The position numbers and the translations under genes are program-made. The notes beneath the pieces were generated by a model. The model saw only the letters and a program-made list of their open reading frames with translations, ran no database searches and had not been told where the DNA came from. This document shows, in pieces, positions 1-8,023 of a stretch of 64,000 nucleotides of DNA (its first letter is position 1; each line of letters begins with the position of its first letter). Origin of the DNA: an uncultured Poribacteria bacterium (GTDB lineage Bacteria > Poribacteria > WGA-4E > WGA-3G). The stretch covers positions 5,682,217-5,746,216 of the forward strand of contig OX639992.1 in the NCBI GenBank assembly GCA_951828515.1, written 5' to 3'.

Positions 1-527
1 CATACTTGACCCTGAGCACGGGTGAGAAAAAACAACACCCCCAACCTTTGAAACAGTCCTTGAAAAAACTGTGGTCTCTCAACAAAGAACTTTCTCGTAA
101 AAAGAAAGGTTCTAACGGTTGGTGGCGGTGTGTAAGAGCAATAGCACGTCTGTATCGGAAAATTAGCAACCAACGTAAAGACTTTCATTGGCAACTCGCA
201 AGTGAACTGTGTAAGAAGTTTGATACGATTTCTATTGAAACGTTGAACCTTGAGGGTATGAAACGCTTGTGGGGACGTAAAGTCTCTGACCTTGCTTTCT
301 CCCAGTTTGTTGAGATATTGAAGTATAAGTGTCAAAAACATAAGCGTGAGTTGCGTCAAGTGGGTCAATGGACGGCGACAACGAAACCGTGTAGTGATTG
401 CGGTTTTCATAACGAAACCCTAACTTTGAACGATAGACAGTGGACGTGCCCCCAATGTAGTTCTCACCACGATAGGGACATCAACGCTGCCATAAACATT
501 TTGCGGGCAGGGATAGCCGTCACTTGA
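1..527 (+). CDS. tnpB: TnpB (IS200/IS605 OrfB) nuclease, C-terminal part
   Basis: This is the C-terminal part of a TnpB RNA-guided nuclease. The frame is open to the left window edge, so the N-terminus and the first RuvC aspartate lie outside. Visible family marks are the RuvC glutamate in the segment IETLNLEGM, a Cys4 zinc ribbon (CSDCGFHN followed by CPQCSSHH) and the final RuvC box DRDINAAINI. The frame ends in TGA at 525-527 at the usual distance after that box, so the C-terminus looks intact. TnpB uses an RNA made from the element's right end to cut DNA and helps the element persist. No TnpA transposase is visible in the window; whether one lies to the left is unknown. Confidence 0.9.
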   Translation, partial: YLTLSTGEKKQHPQPLKQSLKKLWSLNKELSRKKKGSNGWWRCVRAIARLYRKISNQRKDFHWQLASELCKKFDTISIETLNLEGMKRLWGRKVSDLAFSQFVEILKYKCQKHKRELRQVGQWTATTKPCSDCGFHNETLTLNDRQWTCPQCSSHHDRDINAAINILRAGIAVT

Positions 528-648
528 CGATATGCCTGTAGGATACTACGGGGAAATGCCCGCAGGTGGAGCGACAGTCAGACGGTGGACTTTTTGAGAA
601 AACCGTAGTCGCTGTGAAACCGAAGCCTCAACCTTTAGGTTGTGGGTG
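528..648 (+). mobile_element. right end of the IS605-type element / likely omega-RNA region
   Basis: The stretch directly after the tnpB stop carries the kind of structured DNA expected at an IS200/IS605 right end. It contains a short stem (CCTCAACC at 626-633 against GGTTGTGG at 638-645, one mismatch). In this family the 3' end of tnpB and the right end are transcribed as the guide (omega) RNA, whose guide is the flanking host sequence. By that logic the guide would be read from about 646 onward. The exact element boundary cannot be fixed from one copy. Confidence 0.5.
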
Positions 649-703
649 CTATCACTGACATTTTGCTATAAATAGAAGTACAATGTTTATATCGGAGGAA
701 ATC

Positions 704-964
704 ATGCGAGAGTCTCCTTTTTACGAAGTTGTGATCCAACGCGGTATTGAGCAAGGTATTGAGCAAGGTATTGAGCAAGGCGCGCGCGAGACCACCATCC
801 GTAACATTCTCGCCGTCCTCACGGCGCGGTTCCCGCAACGCGACTCGCAGCCTGTTCAACACGCCCTTGAAGCGATTCGGGATGAAGACCAACTGATGCA
901 ATTCCTACAAACCGCAGCACTCACCCCCACTTTTGAAACGTTCTTACAAACACTTGACGCATAG
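704..964 (+). CDS. short Rpn/PD-(D/E)XK transposase-type C-terminal fragment
   Basis: An 86-residue protein. The ATG at 704 is preferred over the in-frame ATG at 683 because GGAGG sits seven bases before it. It begins RESPFYEVVIQRG, runs into three perfect GIEQ repeats, then a helical C-terminal part. This resembles the C-terminal end of Rpn-family recombination-promoting nucleases (PD-(D/E)XK transposase family), but the nuclease domain is missing. It is either a stand-alone small protein with its own ribosome binding site or a decayed fragment. It lies directly behind the TnpB element, which may have inserted next to it. Function unknown. Confidence 0.55.
   Translation: MRESPFYEVVIQRGIEQGIEQGIEQGARETTIRNILAVLTARFPQRDSQPVQHALEAIRDEDQLMQFLQTAALTPTFETFLQTLDA
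743..778 (+). repeat. 12 bp x 3 in-frame tandem repeat
   Basis: Three perfect copies of GGTATTGAGCAA encode Gly-Ile-Glu-Gln three times inside the Rpn-type fragment. The unit length is a multiple of three, so copy-number change would keep the frame. Confidence 0.9.
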
Positions 965-1188
965 GAGAGCTAAGTCGGTATAACCATGGTGCAACACCGC
1001 ATCCGTCGGCATTATCCTGCCGATGAACACGTGTTCTTCAATTCTGGATGTGTGGAATGTGGTTCACTTTCAGTTGGGGTCCCTCGCGTCCCAACAGCTA
1101 TTTGGGCACTGTGGGAGGGTTTCAATCCCGATTGGACAGCGAAATTCTATGGACACCCTGACGGAAGTTGTGATATACTATCTACACT

Positions 1189-2994
1189 ATGCCAACGAAT
1201 CTTGAAAACATACGGAATTTCTGCATTTTAGGACACATCGACCACGGAAAAAGCACGCTGAGCGATAGACTCCTTGAGCACACAAACACACTCGCTGAAC
1301 GCGATATGCGCGAACAGGTGCTCGATTTGATGGATTTAGAGCGTGAACGCGGTATTACCATCAAAGCAACGGCTGTCAAACTCCATTACCCCGCCGCTGA
1401 CGGAAATCGCTACGAACTCAATCTGATCGATACACCCGGACATGTCGATTTCACGTACGAAGTCTCGCGTAGCCTCGCGGCGTGCGAAGGCGCGATTTTA
1501 ATTGTCGATGCCGCGCAAGGGGTCGAAGCACAAACCTTAGCAAACGCGTATCTCGCTATTGACAATGACCTTGAGATTATTCCTGTCGTCAATAAAATTG
1601 ATTTACCCACCGCACAACCCGATGAAGCCAGGCGGCAGATAGAAGAAGTCATCGGTATCCCTGCTGACGATGCGCTCCTTGTTAGTGCGAAAATGGGTAT
1701 CGGTATCCCCTCCATGTTAGAAGCAATTATCAACCGGATCCCCGCCCCCGCCGGCGAACCTGAAGCCCCTTTAAAGGCACTCGTGCTCGACTCTGTCTAT
1801 AATAACTATCGCGGTGTCATCATGTACACACGTATCTTTGAGGGGAGTGTGAAGCCAGGCGAAAAGATTCAACTGATGGAAACGAAACGCTCTTATGAGG
1901 TTGAGGAGGTAGGCATCTTCACACCAGAAATGCAACCTGCCTCTGAACTCCACACGGGTGCTGTCGGTTACCTTATCGCGGGCATCCGAGAAATCGACAA
2001 AGCGAAAATTGGGGATACAATTACACACCACACGAAACCGACAACGACTGCACTTCCGGGTTATCGAGAGATGAAACCGCTCGTATTCAGCGGTCTCTAT
2101 CCAGCAGACACAAATCAGTTCCATGCCCTACGCGAGGCACTCGATAAACTACGCCTCAACGATTCTTCCTTCAATTTTGAACCTGAGACCTCCGTTGCCC
2201 TCGGCTTCGGATTTCGATGCGGATTTCTCGGCTTGCTCCACATGGAAATTATCCATGAACGCCTCGAACGGGAATTCGGACTCGCGCTTGTACGAACTGC
2301 ACCGAGTGTGATGTATCGGGTCTACCTGAAAACGGGTGGTTACGTGCCGGTCGATAATCCCGCGCATCTCCCTGACCCCAATGACATCGAACGAATTGAA
2401 GAACCGTATGTCAATATTGATATTATCGTTCCGCGTGACTATATTGGAAATGCGATGGAACTTTGTCAGAAACGTCGGGGTATATATAAGCGAATGAACC
2501 AATTGGACGCGAGTCGTGTGCAACTGCTTTATGAACTCCCGCTCAGCGAAATGCTCATGGACTTCTACCCGAAACTTAAGTCATTGACACGCGGTTACGG
2601 TTCGTTAGAATATGACATCGGAGAATATAGAACCGAAAAACTCGTAAAATTAGATGTATTGCTGAACGGTAACTCCGTAGACGCGCTCTCGACAATTTTG
2701 CCACGAGACAAGGCAGAAACACGGGGCAAGGCATTAGTGACCAAGCTGCAAGAGTTAATTCCGCGTCAAATGTTTGAAGTCCCCGTTCAAGCCGCAATCG
2801 GCAACAAGATTGTTGCCCGTGAAACAGTGCGAGCCCTCCGAAAAAACGTTACTGCGAAATGCTACGGTGGCGATGTATCGCGAAAACGGAAGTTGTTGGA
2901 GAGACAGAAAGAGGGTAAAAAGCGGCTCAAGCAGATCGGCAACGTTGATGTTCCGCAAGAAGCATTCACGGCGATGCTCGCGACTGATGAGTAA
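1189..2994 (+). CDS. lepA: elongation factor 4 (LepA)
   Basis: LepA/EF-4 is a ribosome-bound translational GTPase that back-translocates or remodels stalled ribosomes. The 601-residue length is normal for the family. Visible motifs are the P-loop GHIDHGKS (about residues 15-22), the switch region [17 protein letters not shown] and NKIDLP, followed by the EF-G-like domains and the LepA-specific basic C-terminal domain ([15 protein letters not shown], then [11 protein letters not shown]). The start at 1189 matches the usual N-terminus. No Shine-Dalgarno sequence is visible; a TATACT at 1174-1179 lies only ten bases before the ATG, so a leaderless or near-leaderless transcript is possible. A lepB remnant and intact lepB follow, a classic lepA-lepB arrangement. 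Confidence 0.97.
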   Translation: MPTNLENIRNFCILGHIDHGKSTLSDRLLEHTNTLAERDMREQVLDLMDLERERGITIKATAVKLHYPAADGNRYELNLIDTPGHVDFTYEVSRSLAACEGAILIVDAAQGVEAQTLANAYLAIDNDLEIIPVVNKIDLPTAQPDEARRQIEEVIGIPADDALLVSAKMGIGIPSMLEAIINRIPAPAGEPEAPLKALVLDSVYNNYRGVIMYTRIFEGSVKPGEKIQLMETKRSYEVEEVGIFTPEMQPASELHTGAVGYLIAGIREIDKAKIGDTITHHTKPTTTALPGYREMKPLVFSGLYPADTNQFHALREALDKLRLNDSSFNFEPETSVALGFGFRCGFLGLLHMEIIHERLEREFGLALVRTAPSVMYRVYLKTGGYVPVDNPAHLPDPNDIERIEEPYVNIDIIVPRDYIGNAMELCQKRRGIYKRMNQLDASRVQLLYELPLSEMLMDFYPKLKSLTRGYGSLEYDIGEYRTEKLVKLDVLLNGNSVDALSTILPRDKAETRGKALVTKLQELIPRQMFEVPVQAAIGNKIVARETVRALRKNVTAKCYGGDVSRKRKLLERQKEGKKRLKQIGNVDVPQEAFTAMLATDE

Positions 2995-3080
2995 GATAGA
3001 ATGAACAAATAATCGTGAACGGGTCAAAAACTGATTCACATTGGAGAAAGGAGGATGCCACTCTATCCGATGGCTTTCCA

Positions 3081-3447
3081 ATGAATAACAACACACAGAA
3101 CCACAGGCAACCACCTGAAACGACGTCATCCAGAATATCTTCCTACTGGTGAAAACTTTGACGACTACACCCTGACGGAAAGCCAGTTTAGGCGTAAGTT
3201 TCCTCAAGGAAATCCATTCACTGTGCCGAAAGGCATGGTGTTTGCTATGGGCGATAATCGCGACCAGAGTAGCGATAGTCGCTTCTGGGGACCCGTTGCT
3301 GTAGATAACATTAAAGGACAAGCCTTCATGGTCATGTTTTCGGTTGCCAATCGTCCGGTGAAGTTATGGGAAGTGTGGAAGATGGTAGACAATATTCGGT
3401 TCAACCGAATCGGCAAACCCATCCGTTCTGAACCGGAAAAGAAATAA
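3081..3447 (+). pseudogene. decayed signal peptidase I copy
   Basis: A partial duplicate of the lepB gene that follows. The ATG at 3081 starts with the same MNNN codons as intact lepB, then stops after 24 codons in that frame. From about 3121 another frame encodes the C-terminal third of signal peptidase I, including the box E region MGDNRDQSSDSR and the tail QAFMV...KLWEVWKMV...RFNRIGK, ending at 3447. The segment carrying the membrane anchor, catalytic Ser and catalytic Lys is deleted, so it cannot be an active peptidase. The C-terminal third is strongly similar to the intact copy but has many substitutions, so the duplication is not recent. Confidence 0.85.
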
Positions 3448-3541
3448 CACGTTACGCCCATCATTATCGTGGGGACGCTTTACACACAGGCAAATTAAGG
3501 GAAGGAAAGCACTCTTTTACGAACAGTGACTTCATAAAACC

Positions 3542-4312
3542 ATGAATAACAACGATATTCAACTATCCAAATGGCAGAAATTCAGGAAGACGATTATATG
3601 GGAATATACCCAAGTCATTGTTGTAGCACTCATTCTCGTTTTCGGGTTCATACGTCCTTTTGTTGTTGAGGCATTTAAAATCCCCTCCGGTTCAATGGAA
3701 GACACATTACTTATCGGAGATCGGATTTTGGTGTGCAAATTTATCTACGGCATTAAAATCCCCGGCACAGACATCAAGGTTTTCGATTTCCATGAGCCTA
3801 CCCGGGGAGATGTTTTCGTTTTCATTCCACCCCACGATCGGGAACGTAATTTCATCAAACGTATCGTAGCTATTGAAGGGGATAGAATCGAAACGAGCGG
3901 TGCCACACTTTATGTAAACGGTGAAGCGGTCGATGATGGTCATTACACGAAGCACATGACCTTTAGCCGTTTCAGAAGAGGCGATTTTCCACCGTTCCGT
4001 CAGCCGGAATACCTGCCAGGGAGCGACGCTTTTTCTGATTTCGGCTTAACGACAAGTCAATTCCGGCGTAAGTTCCCTGAAGGTAAACCATTCACTGTAC
4101 CGAAAGGCATGGTATTCGCAATGGGTGATAATCGCGATCAGAGCAGTGATAGCCGTTCGTGGGGACCCGTGGATGTAAACGACATCAAAGGACAAGCGTT
4201 TATGGTGTACTGGTCATTTAATGCGCGTCCAGCGAAGTTATGGGAAGTGTGGAAGATGGTCGGTAACGTCCGCTTCAATCGGATTGGCAAACTCATCCAC
4301 GCCTACCCTTAA
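3542..4312 (+). CDS. lepB: signal peptidase I
   Basis: Type I signal peptidase of 256 residues, which cleaves signal peptides at the outer face of the cytoplasmic membrane. One membrane segment (about residues 22-44) is followed by box B IPSGSM with nucleophile Ser51, by NFIKRIVA with the general-base Lys106, and by box E GDNRDQSSDSR. An insertion of about 50 residues rich in Phe, Arg and Pro lies between the Lys box and box E. The gene is paired with lepA as in many bacteria, with the decayed copy in between. The window encodes many exported proteins that would be its substrates. Confidence 0.96.
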   Translation: MNNNDIQLSKWQKFRKTIIWEYTQVIVVALILVFGFIRPFVVEAFKIPSGSMEDTLLIGDRILVCKFIYGIKIPGTDIKVFDFHEPTRGDVFVFIPPHDRERNFIKRIVAIEGDRIETSGATLYVNGEAVDDGHYTKHMTFSRFRRGDFPPFRQPEYLPGSDAFSDFGLTTSQFRRKFPEGKPFTVPKGMVFAMGDNRDQSSDSRSWGPVDVNDIKGQAFMVYWSFNARPAKLWEVWKMVGNVRFNRIGKLIHAYP

Positions 4313-4313
4313 T

Positions 4314-4347
4314 GGTTTTCAGTTATCGGTTATTAGTTGTCAGTTAA
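4314..4347. repeat. heptanucleotide repeat tract (NNTCRGY)
   Basis: Directly after the lepB stop the sequence runs in 7-base steps of the type TTTCAGT, TATCGGT, TATTAGT, TGTCAGT. The same degenerate heptad follows several other genes in this window. Confidence 0.75.
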
Positions 4348-4373
4348 GAGCCAACTTATGGTAAATCTTAGAA

Positions 4374-4492
4374 TTATAGTAAAGTCAACAATTAACTATA
4401 CACCCACCGGAAGGCGAGGTTAGAAACCTCGCCAGCGGCGGAACGGTGCTTGTGTTTCTAAAGTGTGCACTTATTTTTAGGATTTACTATAA
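4374..4492. mobile_element. family I palindromic MITE-like element
   Basis: A 119 bp non-coding element. It starts TTATAGTAAAG and ends TTTACTATAA as an inverted repeat, and carries the central hairpin GGCGAGGTT-AGA-AACCTCGCC typical of family I. It sits between lepB and selB, 58 bp before the selB start. No reading frame is supported in it. Confidence 0.85.
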
Positions 4493-4506
4493 TTAGACAT
4501 TCAGCA

Positions 4507-4535
4507 CCGGTGCGGTTAGAAACCACACCTACCGG
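4507..4535. repeat. CCGGTGCGGTT palindrome
   Basis: A short palindrome with arms CCGGTGCGGTT and AACCACACCTACCGG, 15 bp before selB. Related cores occur at 6524-6617, inside the element at 11828-11942, and at 59709-59735. Confidence 0.7.
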
Positions 4536-4549
4536 GTCGGGGTAAACCG

Positions 4550-6490
4550 ATGCATCAAGACAGACGACACCTTATCATTGGAACAGCAGGGCACGTTGAC
4601 CACGGGAAAACTGCTCTTGTCGGGGCACTTACCGGCATGGAGACAGATCGGCTCAAGGAAGAGCGAGAACGAGGTCTGTCAATTGAGTTAGGGTTTGCCT
4701 ACTTCGATCTCCCGGATAACTCGCGGGCAGGTATCGTTGACGTTCCAGGTCACGAAAAATTCATCCGAAGCATGCTCTCCGGTGCTTACGGTATGGATAT
4801 TGTCCTCTTTGTCGTCGATGCGAAAGAAGGTGTCCAGGAACAGACCCTCGAACATCTTGCGATCTTGGATTTACTCGGAATCTCGAACGGTATCCTCGTC
4901 ATGACAAAATCGGACTTGGCAACCGCTGATGAATTGGCGGAAGCGGCTGAAATGACGCAGGAGATGCTCATCGGTACAAGTCTTGAAGGCATCCCAACTG
5001 TGAGTGTATCCGCAATAACCGGTGCGGGTATTGAGACCCTAAAAGAGACTATCGTCAAGCAGGTAGCACTCGCGACGGAAACCGAGGAAAATGATGGTAT
5101 CTCGCGATTATACGTTGACAGGGTTTTCACCGTTCAAGGGTTTGGCGTTGTCGTGACAGGCACTCTCATCGGTGGCTCGATTCACCGAGAACAACGGATG
5201 GTGATTCTCCCGCAGGGTCATGATGTGCGGGTCCGAGGGATCCAGGTACACAATGAAACCGCATCCGTCGCACAAGCCGGACAAAGGACAGCATTGAACC
5301 TTTCCGGTATCTCCGCACAGGAGCTCCACCGCGGCGATGTACTCTGTCCAACCGATTTCTCACAAGTGACTGACAATATTGACGTGTCGATGCAAGTTCT
5401 GTCTTCATTTCCAAGGATGCTTGAACATTGGACACGTCTCCGGGCGTATCTCGGTACCCGCGAAATATTTTGCAGATTAATTTTACTCGTTGACGAAGCG
5501 ATTCTACCGGGAGATACCGTACAGGTTCAACTTCGCTTAGAAGAACCAATTCTAACGTTTAGAGGCGACAGGATTATTTTACGCGATTTTTCAGCGCAAT
5601 ATACAGCCGGTGGTGGTGAAGTTATCAATCCATTTGCCCCCAAGCATAAGCGGTTCACTCCAGAAACCATCGCCACTTTAGCACAATGGGAAGAAGCCGA
5701 TGATGCACAGATCGTGAACACTGTATTAGAAAACAGCGAAACCCTTTGCGTGCCAGAACCCTTCCTCAATTACTATCTCCCGCATTCCCAGACCAACGTG
5801 AATGCCATCTTGGACAGTTTGGAAGCCGATGAAAAAATAGTACGCTGGGGCAAATCCGGCAGATCCCCACTCGTTTCTGATGCAGCACGGACGGCAAACA
5901 TCAAAGAGGAAATAACAGAGAAGCTGACAGCGTTCCATTTGGCAGAACCCCTCCTTGCCGGTCAAAATGCTTCGCAACTCCGCCGAGAACTCAGATTAGA
6001 CGACATCGGTTTTGAGAAACTCGAAAATCGACTCATTACCGAGGGCCAACTCGCCAAAGAGGGGAACCTTCTGCGATTGGCATCTCATGAAATCCAGTTC
6101 TCCCAAGAGGAAGAAACCGCGAAAGAAAGACTTGAGAAACTATTCTTGGAAGCAGGTATGAATACACCGACTTTCAACGAACTCAGCACGCTATTTCCGG
6201 AATATACACCGCAACTACTGGAATCCACGTTTTTCGCGCTTCTGAACTTAGGGCAGTTTATCAAAATAGCGGATAATTTCTTTATCCACAAAACCGTTTT
6301 TGAAGAGATACGAGAATTATTAGCGACTTATCTCCGTAAAAATGATACAATAACGGTTGCCGAATTCCGAGAAACAGCACAAACCTCACGAAAATATGCG
6401 GTGCCGTTCTTGGAGTACTGCGACAGCCAGAACCTGACGATCCGAGACGGCAACATCCGCAGGTTGCATCCGCGGCACATAGAAACATAA
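4550..6490 (+). CDS. selB: selenocysteine-specific elongation factor SelB
   Basis: SelB delivers selenocysteinyl-tRNA to UGA codons marked by a SECIS hairpin. The 646-residue protein has the GTPase motifs [11 protein letters not shown] (about 11-21), the switch sequence [23 protein letters not shown] and TKSD, two beta-barrel domains, and a long C-terminal region of winged-helix repeats that binds SECIS RNA. The SelB assignment rather than EF-Tu rests on RGLSIELGF and the winged-helix tail. The tRNA-Sec gene lies 160 bp downstream on the same strand, so two of the core components are adjacent. selA and selD are not in the window. The ATG at 4550 has only a weak GGGG-type upstream site. Confidence 0.96.
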   Translation: MHQDRRHLIIGTAGHVDHGKTALVGALTGMETDRLKEERERGLSIELGFAYFDLPDNSRAGIVDVPGHEKFIRSMLSGAYGMDIVLFVVDAKEGVQEQTLEHLAILDLLGISNGILVMTKSDLATADELAEAAEMTQEMLIGTSLEGIPTVSVSAITGAGIETLKETIVKQVALATETEENDGISRLYVDRVFTVQGFGVVVTGTLIGGSIHREQRMVILPQGHDVRVRGIQVHNETASVAQAGQRTALNLSGISAQELHRGDVLCPTDFSQVTDNIDVSMQVLSSFPRMLEHWTRLRAYLGTREIFCRLILLVDEAILPGDTVQVQLRLEEPILTFRGDRIILRDFSAQYTAGGGEVINPFAPKHKRFTPETIATLAQWEEADDAQIVNTVLENSETLCVPEPFLNYYLPHSQTNVNAILDSLEADEKIVRWGKSGRSPLVSDAARTANIKEEITEKLTAFHLAEPLLAGQNASQLRRELRLDDIGFEKLENRLITEGQLAKEGNLLRLASHEIQFSQEEETAKERLEKLFLEAGMNTPTFNELSTLFPEYTPQLLESTFFALLNLGQFIKIADNFFIHKTVFEEIRELLATYLRKNDTITVAEFRETAQTSRKYAVPFLEYCDSQNLTIRDGNIRRLHPRHIET

Positions 6491-6523
6491 ACACATTACC
6501 CTTTGGTAGTTTTCGGATGCATT

Positions 6524-6617
6524 CGGTGCGGTTGGGAATGCAGATCGCATGAATCAACGGTATGAATGCCGTGTGGCATTCACCGGGGCGAGTACGCCGC
6601 AAAACCGCACCTACCGG
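6524..6617. repeat. nested palindromic repeat between selB and tRNA-Sec
   Basis: Outer arms CGGTGCGGTT (6524-6533) and AACCGCACC (6603-6611) enclose an inner perfect 7 bp hairpin, GAATGCC-GTGT-GGCATTC (6564-6581). It is a variant of the CCGGTGCGGTT palindrome with a hairpin inserted in its loop. It could also act as a transcription end point for selB, but there is no T-run. Confidence 0.65.
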
Positions 6618-6650
6618 GGAAGTGCGTAAGTCCTAAGTCTAAAATTGTGG

Positions 6651-6742
6651 GGGAGGATAGGGTCCGGTGGCCCTACCGGTCTTCAAAACCGGCTTGTCCA
6701 TGCAAGTGGATAGGTGGGTTCGACTCCCACCCTCTCCCGCCA
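6651..6742 (+). tRNA. selC: tRNA-Sec (UCA anticodon)
   Basis: A 92-nt tRNA-like sequence with the marks of selenocysteine tRNA. The anticodon stem is CCGGT/ACCGG around the loop CTTCAAA, giving a UCA anticodon. A long variable arm follows (GTCCA paired with TGGAT), then a T-arm GTGGG-TTCGACT-CCCAC, discriminator G and an encoded CCA. The D arm is AGGG-TCCGGTGG-CCCT, similar to the bacterial tRNA-Sec D loop. The acceptor stem pairs well at the outer five or six positions, with imperfect pairs at its inner end. Position behind selB supports the call. Confidence 0.95.
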
Positions 6743-6896
6743 TCAATGTAGCAAATTAGGAGAGTCATCATTTTGTTTGTTGTAGCGCATTGCGCAAGTT
6801 GCGCGTGGACTTGCGGGGCAGTGCGCGATTGTGCCTTGTGACGGGTGATGAATCACCCGACTACAAACTTAAACGCATTTGCGATATCCTGAACGC

Positions 6897-7823
6897 ATGA
6901 ATCACTCCCAGTTAGGCAAAAAAATGCTAAAGGTACTTCCATTAGTTGAGCACAGAACACCACAAAGACGGCACCCAACATGGATTAAAGCCCGGATGCC
7001 GAGTGGTGATAACTACGCTGAACTCAAAAGACTCATGCGGAATCTGCAACTTCACACGGTCTGCGAAGAGGCGCGATGTCCGAATATCGGTGAGTGCTGG
7101 AACAGCCGCACCGCTACCTTTATGATATTAGGTGATGTTTGTACGCGTCGCTGCATGTTTTGTGCTGTGAAAAAAGGCGCGCCCGGAGGTATCGTCGATG
7201 TCGATGAACCGCGTAGGCTCGGTGAAGCCGTCGGTTACTTAAAACTCGAACACGTCGTTATCACCTCAGTCAATCGAGACGACCTTGCAGACGGTGGTGC
7301 GGGCGTCTTTGCGGAATGCATCGCCGAAGCACGGAAACATCGTCCCGGATGTACCGTGGAAGTCCTCATCCCCGACCTCGAAGGGAATTGGGATGCCCTC
7401 GCTGTCATCGTGGAAGCACGTCCTGAGGTACTCAATCATAATACAGAAACAGTTCCACGACTCTATCGCCGCGTCCGCCCGTATGCGAATTACCAACAAA
7501 CGCTGAACCTTCTCCGGACCAGCAAGCATCTGGATGCACAGATGCTCACGAAATCAGGACTTATGGTCGGCTTAGGTGAAACCGTGACAGAACTCTTAGA
7601 GACAATGGAAGACCTCCGAAATACCGAATGTGATATTCTCACCGTTGGTCAATACCTCTCCCCTTCCCCACGCCATTTGCCAATCCAACGCTATTATACC
7701 CCCGAAGAATTTGAAGAACTCAAAGAAGCAGGCATCGAAATGGGATTTCGACATGTAGAGTCGGGACCATTAGTGCGAAGCTCCTACCATGCCAGTGAAC
7801 AGGCAAGATTAGAATCGAATTAA
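6897..7823 (+). CDS. lipA: lipoyl synthase (LipA)
   Basis: Radical-SAM lipoyl synthase, which inserts two sulfurs into octanoyl groups on lipoyl domains. The auxiliary cluster motif CEEARCPNIGEC and the radical-SAM CTRRCMFC motif are both present. Further family marks are NHNTETVPRLY, the SGLMVGLGE region and the C-terminal SGPLVRSSYHA. No ribosome binding site decides the start. A TTG at 6879, the ATG at 6897 and an ATG at 6924 are all in frame; 6897 is chosen provisionally. It follows the tRNA-Sec gene on the same strand, with about 150 bp of repeat-like spacer. No lipB is seen nearby. Confidence 0.95.
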   Translation: MNHSQLGKKMLKVLPLVEHRTPQRRHPTWIKARMPSGDNYAELKRLMRNLQLHTVCEEARCPNIGECWNSRTATFMILGDVCTRRCMFCAVKKGAPGGIVDVDEPRRLGEAVGYLKLEHVVITSVNRDDLADGGAGVFAECIAEARKHRPGCTVEVLIPDLEGNWDALAVIVEARPEVLNHNTETVPRLYRRVRPYANYQQTLNLLRTSKHLDAQMLTKSGLMVGLGETVTELLETMEDLRNTECDILTVGQYLSPSPRHLPIQRYYTPEEFEELKEAGIEMGFRHVESGPLVRSSYHASEQARLESN

Positions 7824-7876
7824 CAATATTCCTCTGCAATAAAGATGTGATAGCACCCACTACAAATTTTCCATGC

Positions 7877-7905
7877 TTTACATAAAATCTGATTTTTGAT
7901 AAACT
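7877..7905 (+). promoter_or_regulatory. possible sigma-70-type promoter for the PQQ operon
   Basis: TTTACA (7877-7882) and TAAACT (7900-7905) are separated by 17 bp, about 120 bp before the dehydrogenase start. The -10 match is only moderate. Confidence 0.4.
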
Positions 7906-8023
7906 AATATCTAAAGTATCTATTTTTGCAAAAATGCGAAATGTCTCGCGTTTCCTTCACGACACGGTTTCTAAAGCAGTAAGAAATTGGGATTGTTTCA
8001 CTATCAGAACAAGGAGCGGGAAT

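Noticed and set aside
986-1231. Open frame ahead of lepA
   Set aside because: It overlaps the lepA start, has no ribosome site and no recognisable protein pattern.
3060-3447. Selenocysteine UGA readthrough joining the first lepB-like codons to the C-terminal part
   Set aside because: The TGA-terminated short frame and the C-terminal part are in different frames, and the part carrying the catalytic residues is deleted, so it is a pseudogene.
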